The notes under the pieces: generated by a model
The model's input: the letters and a program-made list of their open reading frames with translations, nothing else
Databases searched by the model: none
Told to the model about the DNA's origin: nothing
Source: Leishmania donovani
Lineage: Eukaryota > Euglenozoa > Kinetoplastea > Trypanosomatida > Trypanosomatidae
DNA length: 64,000 nt
Reading direction: 5' to 3'
Assembly (NCBI RefSeq): GCF_000227135.1
Contig: NC_018245.1
Location: 600,095-664,094, forward strand
In this document: in pieces, positions 1 to 10,441 of the stretch
Position numbering within the stretch: the stretch's first letter is position 1
How the letters are laid out: each line of letters starts with the position of its first letter
Translations under genes and position numbers: made by a program

Positions 1-1074
1 GCGCTTCTCGTGAGTCGTCGGTATCAGCGCAGTACGTCGGCAAGGCCACACACCAGCACGTGGCAGGATAAGACACGCAGATTCGAAAAGTATCAAAAAG
101 ATCAGCAGGACGAGGCAATACGTGCGGCTCAGAGGCGGGCAAAGTACGCAGCAGGGGCTGGCGCCTCAGCCGATACGTCTGTGCCTTCTACCACATTGTT
201 TGCGAAGTCGTCGTCCGCGACGGGGCCACTCACAAAGCCGCCTGGTGGCTTCTGGAGCTTCATCAAAGGCGGCCGTGAAGGCCGCAAGAAGCAGCCGATG
301 AACCCTCTCATGTACTTAGACAAGTGGAATGAGAAATCGAAGTACGACCCCGAGGCTCGCGCGGCAGAGCGTCTACTGGCGGCGATCAATGGGCTGAATA
401 AGCGCAACTCGCGCCGCCGCGAGTCGATGACGGTGCAGCTCTCTGATGAGCAGAGGCAGGAAATCGTGAACCGGTACGCCTCGACACGGTGGTACGCGCG
501 GCTATACGCGCCCTTCCGGGGCATGACAGAGCGGCGTGTGAGGTGGGGCATTCGTATTTGCAATGTGGTGCTGCTGGTCCTCGTCTCCTGCCTCATCGTG
601 GTCATCGTGGTCAGCTACTTCAAAGAAATGGACGCCGTCGCGCATCTCTCGCCAGAGGACCAGCGTGACTACGCCTACATGGTGCGCGGCATGCGGTACA
701 GCGACATCTACAAGCTTGGCGCGGAGGTGTTAAAGAAGGAAGACCCTCTCGAGGCGCTGCCTCCAGCGGTGCGGCTGCACATGGTGATTGAGGCGTGCCG
801 GCAAAGGAAGTGGCACGAGCTCGACTGGGACGTGGAGCTGCGCAGGATGCACCCCGCGTCTCCGCTGGAGGAGTGGGACTATCTTCATCTCTTGTACTGG
901 GGAATACTGCAGATCGGTTCCCTGACCGGCGGTGGTGGTGTCATGTTTAGCGATCGCGTGCTCGATGTGCGCGAGGTGCGGCACGGCAGCGCGGAGTCGG
1001 CGGAGGAGCGGGAGCGCTTTGTCGAGATGGGGCCAACGTCGCTGCCTGCCAGGACGCAACGGACTTTTTTCTGA
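1..1074 (+). CDS. Conserved hypothetical one-TM protein, 5' end cut by the window
   Basis: The frame is open from base 1 (first codons read A-L-L-V-S-R-R-Y) with no ATG near the edge, so the gene probably begins upstream and this is its C-terminal 357 residues. The GTG at position 10 is not a credible eukaryotic start. Visible parts: a basic, Ala/Arg/Gln-rich N-terminal half; a GGFWSFIKGG stretch; then, around residue 185-210, one strongly hydrophobic segment (CNVVLLVLVSCLIVVIVV) flanked by Arg on its N-side. A more ordered acidic/aromatic C-terminal part follows (DWDVELRRMHP, EEWDYLHLLYW). That suggests a single-pass membrane protein with the C-terminal third on the far side of a membrane. 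I recognise no family domain. The ORF ends in TGA at 1072-1074, 579 bases before the L34 start. Function unknown. Confidence 0.75.
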   Translation, partial: ALLVSRRYQRSTSARPHTSTWQDKTRRFEKYQKDQQDEAIRAAQRRAKYAAGAGASADTSVPSTTLFAKSSSATGPLTKPPGGFWSFIKGGREGRKKQPMNPLMYLDKWNEKSKYDPEARAAERLLAAINGLNKRNSRRRESMTVQLSDEQRQEIVNRYASTRWYARLYAPFRGMTERRVRWGIRICNVVLLVLVSCLIVVIVVSYFKEMDAVAHLSPEDQRDYAYMVRGMRYSDIYKLGAEVLKKEDPLEALPPAVRLHMVIEACRQRKWHELDWDVELRRMHPASPLEEWDYLHLLYWGILQIGSLTGGGGVMFSDRVLDVREVRHGSAESAEERERFVEMGPTSLPARTQRTFF

Positions 1075-1653
1075 CGTGCATGTGCCTCTTTCGACGATCG
1101 CCGTTGTTGTGACACGTGGATCGCACAGAGATGGAAAAAAAACAGCAAAGAGAGAAGCGCTGTGTGTAAACCGTCTCCACGACACGCCGCACGCCTCTGA
1201 GGGGGGGGGGGCAGACGACAGCCGCGCCGCNNNNTGATGGCTTTTTTGCCCCCCCCCCCTCGCCCTTTTCTGCAGCACCGATTCTTTCTTCTACTGTGCG
1301 CGGGGTATGGGCGCACGGGCCCAGAAACACGTGCTTTCTTTTTGTGTCTCTCGGTGTGTTGGCCACTCTCTCTCTGTGTATGAGCTGAGCAGAGATGAGC
1401 ATGCGCGCGTACGTGTCTGTGATCACGGTGCACATCTCCTAGAGAGACCACGATGGCTTCCTTTCTCTCCCGAACTTCTACCTCGCTCTCTCTCTCTCCG
1501 CCAATTCCGCACGCGCGATGCACACGCATGCGCACCATACACGTATGCCCATACACAGCTGAGCAGAAGCGCTTCGAGAAGAGGGATAACCTGATCTTCT
1601 TGCCGGTCCTTCTTCACAAACACACACACACACACACACCTCACACGTAGAAG
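1075..1653 (+). other. Intergenic spacer with trans-splice signals for L34
   Basis: No gene seen. The stretch holds a run of G (1201-1210), four Ns (1231-1234), a run of C, a CT-rich tract near 1485-1500 and a (CA)n run at 1618-1639. Two possible spliced-leader acceptor AGs for L34 are visible. One is at 1557-1558, the first AG after the CT tract. The other is at 1649-1650, only three bases before the ATG. In trypanosomatids a polypyrimidine tract followed by the first AG usually directs trans-splicing; which AG is used here is inference. Confidence 0.6.
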
Positions 1654-2163
1654 ATGTCCTGCCCTCGCGTTCAGTACCGCCGTCGCATGCACTACGCCAC
1701 TCGTGGCAACCGCATGAAGATGGTCCGCACCCCGGGCAACAAGCTTGTGATGCAGAAGCGCGCGAAGCGCTCGNNNNNNNNNNNNNNNNNNNNNNNNNNN
1801 NNNNNNNNNNNNNNNNNNNNNNNNNNNNNNNNNNNNNNNNNNNNNNNNNNNNNNNNNNGAGCGGCCGGGCAAGAAAGCAAACAAACACATCCAAGGGCAC
1901 ACATCCGGGTTGTCGGGGAAAGGGGATCGAGGGAGGGGAGGAAGGGCGTCAGAGTGAGACGCATCGTCAAGCAGGCGCTCAAGGAGCACAGCAAGATGAA
2001 GCTCTCGCATAAGCGCACTGCGAATAAGAAGAAGAGCAAGCAGTCGAAGAAGGAGGCCATCGCCAAGAAGATCTCCACCAAGACGGTTTCCAAGAAGAAG
2101 GCGCCGGCGAAGAAAGCCACCACGACGCGCCAGCCGGTCGGCTCTAAGCTGGTGAAGAAGTGA
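1654..2163 (+). CDS. RPL34: 60S ribosomal protein L34 (eL34), interrupted by an assembly gap and a misplaced 3'-flank copy
   Basis: A component of the large cytosolic ribosomal subunit. The N-terminus (MSCPRVQYRRRMHYATRGN, then RTPGNKLV) fits the eL34 signature of Y-R-R-R followed by a T-P-G-N motif. The C-terminus is a long Lys-rich tail (KKKSKQSKKEA, KKAPAKKA), typical of kinetoplastid L34. The nominal translation is 169 aa, but it is not one real protein. After residue 40 there are 85 Ns (1774-1858). The next 101 bases (1859-1959) are an exact copy of the gene's own 3' flank at 2162-2262, read by chance in frame. True coding sequence resumes around 1957-1960 (RRIVKQALKEHSK). About 62 core residues are therefore missing or replaced. 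The likeliest reading is a tandem L34 array joined wrongly by the assembler. The identity as L34 is secure; the structure given here is not. Confidence 0.9.
   Translation: MSCPRVQYRRRMHYATRGNRMKMVRTPGNKLVMQKRAKRSXXXXXXXXXXXXXXXXXXXXXXXXXXXXXAAGQESKQTHPRAHIRVVGERGSREGRKGVRVRRIVKQALKEHSKMKLSHKRTANKKKSKQSKKEAIAKKISTKTVSKKKAPAKKATTTRQPVGSKLVKK
1774..1858. other. Assembly gap (85 N) inside L34
   Basis: A run of Ns replaces the central coding part of L34. The sequence immediately after it is copied 3'-flank rather than coding sequence, so the gap marks a mis-join as well as missing bases. Confidence 0.98.
1859..1959 (+). repeat. Exact 101-bp copy of the L34 3' flank (2162-2262)
   Basis: Bases 1859-1959 equal bases 2162-2262 at a constant offset of 303. 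The copy begins within the stop-codon context (GAGCGGCCGGGCAAG) and ends at AGAGTGAGA, where L34 coding sequence takes over in the first copy and ordinary spacer continues in the second. Confidence 0.95.
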
Positions 2164-2443
2164 GCGGCCGGGCAAGAAAGCAAACAAACACATCCAAGGG
2201 CACACATCCGGGTTGTCGGGGAAAGGGGATCGAGGGAGGGGAGGAAGGGCGTCAGAGTGAGAGGGTTTCGGCAGGACAGATGTGGGCGAGGCAGCTGGTG
2301 CTGTCCCCTCCCCCACCCTCCGCCTTACCGCCTTCCCTTCCTTTCCTCTTCTTCCCTCTCTCCCACCGGTGTGTCTCTCTCGTGCGCTTCCTTGTGCTCC
2401 TCCTCTTTATTTCCTCGTTTCTAGTCTTTCGACTCATTTCGCA

Positions 2444-2474
<31 letters not shown>

Positions 2475-2573
2475 NNNNNNNNNNNNNNNNNNNNNNNNNN
2501 NNNNNNNNNNNNNNNNNNNNNNNNNNNNNNNNNNNNNNNNNNNNNNNNNNNNNNNNNNNNNNNNNNNNNNNNN

Positions 2574-2606
<33 letters not shown>

Positions 2607-3498
2607 TGCGCACAAGCGTAAAGAGCGGCACGTGCGCACCGATCACGTGGTGTGGTTCGTGACTTCGCTGGCGTGCGCGAAGGTTTGGGGAAGGGGGTGG
2701 GTGGTGGATCGAGGCAGAGGATACGCGAGTTGTGTCTTCCCCCCTGCCCCCCTCCCCCTCGTACACCACCCGTGAGCGCTTCGCGCCGTGGTTGTCACCG
2801 AAAGAGAGGGTGAGACATGCCATCGTCGCTCATCCGCCTCTGCCTTTTCATAGCGCCAATCCCTCAGTGAGGGGCGCAAAAGCGAGCCGTTGGCGTACTT
2901 CGGCGGTATTCTCCACCCTCTCCCTCCCCTTTCTTCCCTCCGTGCCTAATCCTCTCGCCTTGGCACTTCCCCACCGTTACGCTGAGTTCACAAACCGCCC
3001 TCTGCCGCCGTCTCCTTTGCTCCTTTTTCACGCGCACCCACGCGCACCCACGTGCACCCCACTTCCCCCCTCCACCTCAGCCGATACGCGCACTCTGCGT
3101 GCTTTGCAGGCACAACGATCCCCCTCCTGCCCCTACCTCTCATCATCACTCCGTACTGGTCGTATCTTTCATCAGACAACTTGCGCGCCCCGACTCTTCT
3201 TCGCCTGCACACACACACACACACACCCTTGCTTTGGATCTCACCCAGCCTCTCCTTTGGTGTTTTGGCCGTATGTGTTCCACCGTGGTCCTTTTCTCCT
3301 CCCAACCCTTTCCCCTTGTCTCTCTCTCTCTCTGATTTTGTTCTTATCGTCACTGGATCATCGCTCTCCGTTTACTTTGCTGGTGCGGCCCCCCTCCCTA
3401 ACGATCTCTCGATCTGCATAGAAGCCTTCGCGACTGACCGACAGACGCCGCGACACGCTGCTCATCTCTTCGCCACCTCCTCTCCTGCGACTCTCATC
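2164..3498 (+). other. Intergenic spacer: L34 3' flank and 5' region of the 953-aa gene
   Basis: No gene seen. Very pyrimidine-rich. It holds a CA microsatellite at 2444-2602 broken by 99 Ns (2475-2573), a short repeat of CACGCGCACC units near 3030-3055 and another (AC)n at 3209-3228. A CT-rich tract (3315-3415) ends in an AG at 3419-3420, a plausible trans-splice acceptor 78 bases before the next ATG. Confidence 0.65.
2444..2602. repeat. (AC)n microsatellite split by a 99-N gap
   Basis: AC dinucleotides run from about 2444 to 2474 and from 2574 to 2602, with Ns at 2475-2573. The true length of the repeat is therefore unknown. Confidence 0.95.
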
Positions 3499-6360
3499 AT
3501 GCCATGTAGGGAGCCCACTGACTCCAGCAGCGTCGCGTTGCCGGCGTCCATGCAGACACTGCTGCAACGTTACACAGACCGTAAGCTGACGGAGGAGGAG
3601 CGTCTTATCCTCGCGCACGCCACACCGAATGTGCGATGCGAAGCGTTGCGCATTTTCTTTGAAATGAACGACGCCGCAGCCGGCGTGGAGTATGTTTTGG
3701 CCAACAGTGGGGCTTCTCCCCGCTCTCACGGCGGCACCAGCGCCAGGGCCTCGCGCTCCGGCGGCACCTCCACCACCGCCCCCGCTGCGGCGCCGGTTTT
3801 GGCTGCTTCCAAGGCTCTCAAGTCGCTGTCGACCAACACGCTGAATGCCGCAAACGCAGGAGCGAAGTCTAGGGATGCCGCTGCTTCCGGTGCGAATAGG
3901 CCTCTTGCTGCGTCGGCACCAAGCGGCAATGCCGCTTTCAGAGACGAGGTGCGCAAGCCCGCCGGCACCGGACGCGCCGTCGTGCCCGCCAGTGGCAGCA
4001 CCGCGCTATCGCCGGCGGCAAAGGCCGGGAGCTGTTTGCATCGCACGCGTGTGGCGCGGAGCGGCGAGTCCGTGTGCACCCTCGTCACCGTCTCCTCCAT
4101 GTCGAGCGAGGACAGCGGCGACGACGCTGAGCTCCGACCGGCCGAGACCCCAGCGAGGGAAGAGGGGGCGGAGGCGGTCATGCCGCCCACCGTGACGCTG
4201 CGCTCTCGTGATCCCCGCGCCAACGCCGGGGCGGCTGCCGTTGTGCCCGCTGTGCCACTCTTAGCGCTGCATGCTGTTCTAAAGCAGCACGGCAGTAACA
4301 GCAACAGCTCCGCAAGCTCTCCCAGTGCTGGTGTCGCGCACAGCGAGTGTCGGCCCTCGGTGAGCCCTGCGATGACCAACACCACCACTGCCGCCGCCAC
4401 GGCGCAGCCTCGAGACGTTTCTCCCTCCATCGTACCGCCGCCAGGTTGCCAGCGTCTGTCTCCGGCGGTACCGAAGCCGAGCACCACGGCGACCGCTGCT
4501 GCTCCAGGTTCTACGCCGGCCGCACCTCCGTCGCTGCCGTCCACCGCCCACGAGGACGCTGGCGACGACGAGGAGCCGCGAAAGACGGTGGCTGCTAAGC
4601 CCACGGGGTACTACGCGAACCCCACAGCTACGCACACCGCACCAGTCCCGCATCCGCGGCAGCCGTGCTACGCCGGCCTCGTGGACTCCAAGCCGACGGC
4701 CGTGCGGGGTGCGCACCGGCGCGATCGCACCTCGACCTTCGGCGAGCCCCAAGGGGGTGTCGATGTGGACTACAGGGAGCTGCCGTGCAATCACGGCAGC
4801 CCCTCTCCCTCCTGGACGCCGCCGTCGCTGGCTGGCAGTGGCGCTGTGAGTAAGTGCGGCACGGACTGGGCTGCACTAGTCGCAGCGGCACCTGCGCCGC
4901 AACTGCCGACGGTTCCGGCGGTGGTGACGACAGAACCTGCCGCGGCAGTGCCAGCGTCTCCCTGGAAGGACCATCGCACGGCACCGAAGGAAGCAGCCGA
5001 CACCACCCCTGCCTCTGGCCTTTGCTCTCCTCGCCTGCCCACCGAGGCATCGCACGACCAGCCTAAGAGAACGCGCGGCAGTGAGTTCGGCGATACGGCA
5101 ACCGCGGCCAACAACAGTGACAGAGCGGGCAAGACTCAGCAGTCGCCGCGCGTGCCCTTGACAGACAGGAAGCGCGAAGCGGAGGGTAGCGACAGCCACT
5201 CGCCCTGCAACGTGCGACACCCAGGCAGTGGTACACCCCAGCTGTCACCGCCGCCTCCCCCGTCGAAGCTCGGCGGCGCCTCCCCGATCAAGCGCGGTGC
5301 TGCTTGGGATGAGACGACGGGCATGTACATAACGCATCCGAATCAGCTTCGGCGGCAGAGGGCTGCTCGCAGCGTCGCCACGGCTGCCTTGACAGCGCGA
5401 CCGTCTGCAGCGGTGTGCGGTGTTAGCGGCTCTGCGATGGAGCCCCCAGACACGCTTCACTACCACTTCGCTCGCACCGCGTCGTCGACACCAGATTCAG
5501 CGCTGCTCACCTCCATGCCCACCGCCACCGCCGCGGCACACGCGGCAGGATCGGTTCCCCTGGGCCGCTTGTGCTCTTCGGCTGTGCATATTGCTGGGGG
5601 TGCAGATGCGACCTCAGCACGATCGTGGGCTGCAGCGCTGCCGTCGTCGAAGGACGACAAGCAGAAGAAACGGAAGCAGGAGACGAAGCGGGCCAAGGTG
5701 CTAACTGGAGCGTCAACCTGGAAGAGGCCGATCGAGACCAAGAAAACGGCGACGGCACTAGCTGTCTCTCCAGCGGTGGCGCCGATCGTGGCAAGTCCGC
5801 GTTTGACAAGGTACCAGCGGGTTTGCCGCGAGGACGTGCCCGTCAAGTACGACTTCTACGGGCACAGCGGGAAGACGATTATGCTGCAGCGCCAAGCCTC
5901 GCAGTATCCTACTCAGATGTTTGCGGCTGCGGCCAGCGGCTCACCAAGCAAGCCCCATCGCACCGCCTCCGCTAGCCAAACGGTGCGGTCTGCGGCGCCA
6001 GTGGCGCGGACTGAGCGATGCTACAGTGTGATGAAAGGTGGTGGGGTTGAGGTGGTCGAAGTGGAGACAGCTCAGCCGAGTGCGCAGGCGCCTTGCCCCT
6101 CGACCATCCGCACTCCACGCAGCGCGCGCTTCCGTCCCCAGCAGCATCCACGTGGGCTTGTGGGAGAGCCCGCTGCCGCTATGGTCTCCGCGCGTGGTAG
6201 CGCCGCTGAGCGTGCTTGTCAGGCACCTGGAGCTGCGGTGCCGGTCTGTGCTGCTCTGGTGCCGCCGGCGCACTGCAGCGTCTTTGAGCGGCTGACTTCC
6301 AACTACTACGATGTCTACTCGAGCGAGGTGGCCCTTCAGGCGACCCGCCGCCGCCGATGA
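3499..6360 (+). CDS. Large low-complexity hypothetical protein (953 aa)
   Basis: The start is the first in-frame ATG (3499, MPCREPTDSSSVALP); upstream in-frame codons are pyrimidine-rich spacer. Residues 1-75 form the only N-terminal part that looks folded (LLQRYTDRKLTEEERLILAH, then AALRIFFEMND-type helix). Most of the rest is Ala/Pro/Ser/Thr-rich and probably disordered. A basic KKRKQETKRAK cluster near residue 720 could be a nuclear localisation signal. A more ordered, aromatic segment follows (YQRVCREDVPVKYDFYGHSG), and another ends the protein (FERLTSNYYDVYSSEVAL). I recognise no domain. It ends TGA in a (CCG)n run; coding-like GC-rich sequence continues for about 240 bases in another frame, so the C-terminus may be frameshifted. 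Function unknown. Confidence 0.8.
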   Translation: MPCREPTDSSSVALPASMQTLLQRYTDRKLTEEERLILAHATPNVRCEALRIFFEMNDAAAGVEYVLANSGASPRSHGGTSARASRSGGTSTTAPAAAPVLAASKALKSLSTNTLNAANAGAKSRDAAASGANRPLAASAPSGNAAFRDEVRKPAGTGRAVVPASGSTALSPAAKAGSCLHRTRVARSGESVCTLVTVSSMSSEDSGDDAELRPAETPAREEGAEAVMPPTVTLRSRDPRANAGAAAVVPAVPLLALHAVLKQHGSNSNSSASSPSAGVAHSECRPSVSPAMTNTTTAAATAQPRDVSPSIVPPPGCQRLSPAVPKPSTTATAAAPGSTPAAPPSLPSTAHEDAGDDEEPRKTVAAKPTGYYANPTATHTAPVPHPRQPCYAGLVDSKPTAVRGAHRRDRTSTFGEPQGGVDVDYRELPCNHGSPSPSWTPPSLAGSGAVSKCGTDWAALVAAAPAPQLPTVPAVVTTEPAAAVPASPWKDHRTAPKEAADTTPASGLCSPRLPTEASHDQPKRTRGSEFGDTATAANNSDRAGKTQQSPRVPLTDRKREAEGSDSHSPCNVRHPGSGTPQLSPPPPPSKLGGASPIKRGAAWDETTGMYITHPNQLRRQRAARSVATAALTARPSAAVCGVSGSAMEPPDTLHYHFARTASSTPDSALLTSMPTATAAAHAAGSVPLGRLCSSAVHIAGGADATSARSWAAALPSSKDDKQKKRKQETKRAKVLTGASTWKRPIETKKTATALAVSPAVAPIVASPRLTRYQRVCREDVPVKYDFYGHSGKTIMLQRQASQYPTQMFAAAASGSPSKPHRTASASQTVRSAAPVARTERCYSVMKGGGVEVVEVETAQPSAQAPCPSTIRTPRSARFRPQQHPRGLVGEPAAAMVSARGSAAERACQAPGAAVPVCAALVPPAHCSVFERLTSNYYDVYSSEVALQATRRRR

Positions 6361-8538
6361 CGGCTTTACCGCGAGGATGTCGCTCTGCCCAGGAGCATCG
6401 CCGGTCGGCACGCCGCCGCCACTTCGGTGCACCGGCGGCTAGCCCGCGCGGACGCCTTGTGCGTCGGCCTGCAGCCGCGCTGGTGGCGGGCGACGACTGT
6501 CTCCGTGCGGAGGAGATGGCGAAGCGCGAGCGGGAGCGCACCACTGCACCTGCGGCAAGTGCGTTTGCGCGCAGCAACACACCTTGCTACTTCGTTTGCT
6601 GAGGCGCACCATCGCGCTGCGGACCTGCTGGTGTGTTGGAGAAAGCAACCCCACGTGTTCGCGTTCCTTGCTTTTCCTGCGTTTCGTGGTACAGGCGCTC
6701 TTTGAGGAAAGTAGATGGCAGGCCACCACAAAAGGGAGTGATCGCCATGGCGGCGGACTTTTCGTTTTTTTTTTTTTTGGTATTGTTTACTTTGCCCGCT
6801 TCCGTTTTACATATATTATTTTCTGTCGATGGATTGATTTCGCTTAGATCTCCTAGACTCATGCGTTCATCCCTCCCACATCCACACACACACACACACA
6901 CACACGTGGTCGTGGGCATGTGCGCGCGTTTTTCTTTTTCCTTTCTAACTTGCGTGCCTCCTTCTATTTCTGCCAAGCGTGTTTACGTGCGCGCTCTAGT
7001 CGTTTTCGGCGTTCGTTCTTGTGATGATGGTGCGACTTCGGTTGCTGGTCTTGTGCCTGCCCTGGTTTTTCTCCTCCCTGGAACGTGGGGGAGGCGGAGG
7101 GTGTGGGGGCGGAGGTTGACATCGACCTCGCTGTTCTTTGTTTTACATTTATGTATGTGTCGTCGTTCCCCGACTGCGGTGGTGCGCTCCATCTCTCCGT
7201 CTTTCTTTCTCGCTCGCTTCTCTGTTTTCCTGTTCGCGTGTGGCGCGGCGACAAGCGCTGCAGCCTTTTTGTGCGTGAGCTATTTTACAGCATCACCACG
7301 TGCGCTGTGCATGCGCGCGCTCGCACTCTCGATCCTTCGGCCCCTGGGCCTGTGTAGGCTTCTTCGCTTCCATGAACGCGCCATGAGGGCAAAAGTCTTA
7401 CGTACGTGCAAGAAGAAAGCGAGAGCGGCTCAAAGCCGCAGAAGGTGGCGCGGAAGTCTTCGGTGTGCTGATAAGCCATGCCGAGGCAGCCTAAGCGGCC
7501 GTGGCAAAGTGGGCCAAGCGCAACGAAAAGTGCACCCGCCCGTTTGGATGTGCAGCGTGTGGGTCTTGCCCCCTCCCAGACACCGCCCCTTTAATTACTC
7601 TTCGCGCGCATTCAAGGGGAGAAGGTGGGAAGAAAGTTGCTGCAACGGTTGCCGTTGCTGCTGCAATCCCGTTCTCCCTCTTGCTTCTTGGGCTTTCACC
7701 TTCATGACGCAACGCGTTTGTTCGCCAGCGTCTGTGAGATGTGCGCGCGCTCTCCTTGCAGCGGAAGAGGCGCGCGTGCCGCATGGAACCCCACCGCGAC
7801 GCCCGACGCAGATGCAGCGGCTCGTGCGCTACAACTTCTTTCTACCTCCTCTTCATCCTCATCCTTCTTTTCGCTTCGCTCTGCCCGGTCTCGACCTGTG
7901 TGCACGGTGACATGTACGCACATATGTATGCACGTCGTCTGGTGGCGACTAGTGCCACCGCACACCATCAACGCTATAATTGCCTCTCTCAAGTTGCTTT
8001 AGCGGCTTATCACGTAACCCCCACACCCCCTCCTCCCCTCTTCTTCCTCAGACGACTAGGGATTGCCGCTCTGTCTGTCGTTGTGCAGCAGCACCACTTC
8101 AACGTCGCTGTCCGCGTCATCGCTGCCACTGCTGAACCTGTGAAAGAGACCAACAGCAAGAGCACCCTCATCCTTCCCCCCCCCTCCCACACACACACAC
8201 ACACAAACGCTCCCGCCTGCGCACTCCCCCCGGCTTATTTCCTTTTCGCTTGTTGCTTGTTGAAGCGCACACATCTGCTCTCGTGCGTGCTTGTGTTGCT
8301 ACTCGAGGGCTCATCGCGGAGGCACACCTTTACGCGCGCTCGGGCGTATAAAAAAAACATAAGTGCGCGTACCCCCTTGAGTACGACGAGAGTGCAAGCC
8401 GCAGGCGTGGGAAGACCGTCTCAGGCACGGCCTACGCTTACACACGTCTTGGCTCCCGGGCTATCTCGCCCCCTCGCCCGCGCACCCCTCCGTGAGACCA
8501 CCAACCGGTAGGAAACCAAAAAGAAAAAAAACCAAGCC
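6361..8538 (+). other. Intergenic spacer upstream of the PUF gene
   Basis: Bases 6361-6601 still have coding-like GC content and may be a frameshifted tail of the upstream gene. The remainder is low in coding signal: a T run at 6765-6777, (CA)n at 6882-6904 and pyrimidine-rich tracts near 7840-7890, 8025-8050 and 8175-8190. A 425-codon open frame here (6633-7910) has the composition of spacer and no domain. The 5' UTR and splice acceptor of the PUF mRNA must lie near 8170-8530. Confidence 0.55.
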
Positions 8539-10410
8539 ATGTCTTCTAACTGGACTGCCGCGTCCGGCGCGCATCTTCGCGTGGAGGACATCGACTGGGG
8601 CTCCACAGGTGGCGATGACATGTTCACCTCGAATGCCGATGACCTACTGATGTCAGACCCCCGCGCGGTTCGCCGTGCCGAAACGGCACCGATGGTGCTG
8701 ACCATCATGGGCACAGGGGGCTCTCTCTGTGTCGGAGGTTTCGAGGAGGAGGTGAACCCAGACGAGGAGTACCGCTACACGGAGGATTACCACCAATTGT
8801 ACTACTCCAAGAACCCACGTGACCCCCGCATGCTGCCGCCGTTGACGCGCCGCCGCCACCACCTCGTGCGTGAGGCCCGCGCGCCCGGTGCGTTCGCGGT
8901 GTCGAGCGGCGACAAGCAGTCTGTCCCCTCCACGAATGGTGCTGTTGGCGACCGCATTGAGAACAGAGAAAGCGACTGTAATAACGCTGCCGCTGCCACT
9001 TCCGCTGCCACTGCCATTGCCGCTGCCGCTCCAGAGGCGACCGAGCACCTTTCTTCACAGGCGCTCGTGAAGCTGTACGTTGACACCTTCCGTCCTGACT
9101 GGGATTACGCGCAGATCAAGAGCCACGTGTGCACCTTCAGCCGGGACCAGGACGGAAGCCGTCTCGTGCAGCGCCTGCTAGAGAAGCCGGAGAACATTGT
9201 CTCCATCTTTAACGAGGTTATTGAAGAGTTTGGCGAGCTGGCGACCGATGTGTTCGGCAACTACGTGTTGCAGAAAATGTTCGACGTGGTGCCCAAGGCG
9301 GAGAACGACGCCAACGCGCTTCAGGAGATCAAGGAGGCGAAGATGCTGGACCGTCTCACGGCGAAGGTACGTGGCCACCTGCTCGAGTACTCGGTGCAAA
9401 CGTACGGCTGCCGTGTTATGCAGAAGGCGGTCGAGAACATGCGCGCTGCCGACCGCAACGCCATCATCCGTGAGCTAGATGGGAAGATTGTGGAGTTCGT
9501 CTTTGATCAAAACGCGAACCACGTGGTGCAGAAGGTCGTCGAGGTATGCCCTTCTGGCGCGCAGTTTGTGGTGGACGCCTTCATTCCGTCTCTGGGCGAC
9601 CTGGCCTGCCACGCCTACGGCTGCCGCGTGCTGCAGCGCACCTTCGAGAAGTGCCACGACGTGGAGGGGGTGAACATTCGTCCGCTCATGGAGGCAGTGC
9701 TCAGCCGTGTGAACGAGTTCACGGTGCACCAGTACGGTAACTATGTCGTGCAGCACGCCATGCTCAATGCGCCCGAGGATCTGCGCCACCGCTTTGTGGT
9801 GCAGCTGACGCCGCAGCTATATGCGCTGTCGTGCAGCAAGTTCGCCAGCAACGTCGCCGAGCGCATCGTGACGACGGCGACCGAGGAGGAACGTGACGCC
9901 ATCATCAAAGAGCTGAAGAAGCCCCTGAGCGACTTCCAGGGCGGCAACTACCTAGTGAACATGATGCAGGACACCTACGCAAACTACGTCGTGCAGCGCT
10001 TCTTTGAGGCCGTCTCGCCCACGCAGCGCGAGGTTATCAGCGAGCTCGTGCAGCCCCACATCGGCACCATCAATCAGTCCGTCTACGGTCGCCACTTGCT
10101 ACGCAAGATGGTGTCGAACAACATTCTAACGAACACCTTCCTCCTCAGCCAAGGCATCGATGTTAGCGGCCCCGAGTACGGCGGCAATGCGAACAACAGC
10201 GGCCACCGCAGCGGCGGCCACCGAAACACCGCTAACGGCACCAGCGGCAGCGAAAACCGCCACAACGGCGGTGGTTCTACGGCATACACCAACCGAAATG
10301 GCAATGGCCGCGACAGCCGTTCAGGCGGTGGCGTGGGCAGCAACAGCAGCGGCGGTGGCAACAACAACGGCAGCGGCGGCCGTGCTGGTCGTGGCGGGCG
10401 TGGCGGTAAC

Positions 10411-10441
<31 letters not shown>

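Noticed and set aside
3052..3498. N-terminal extension of the 953-aa protein from a GTG codon
   Set aside because: No ATG occurs in the extension, and the sequence is CT-rich with a CA repeat, as expected of a 5' flank. The ATG at 3499 is used.
5324..5331. TGTACATA, a match to the predicted PUF target
   Set aside because: It lies inside the coding sequence of the 953-aa gene and an eight-base motif occurs by chance at this scale, so I do not call it a regulatory site.
6633..7910. 425-codon plus-strand open frame before the PUF gene
   Set aside because: The composition follows pyrimidine-rich spacer and a CA microsatellite (His-Thr runs). No domain and no ATG-proximal splice signal support it.
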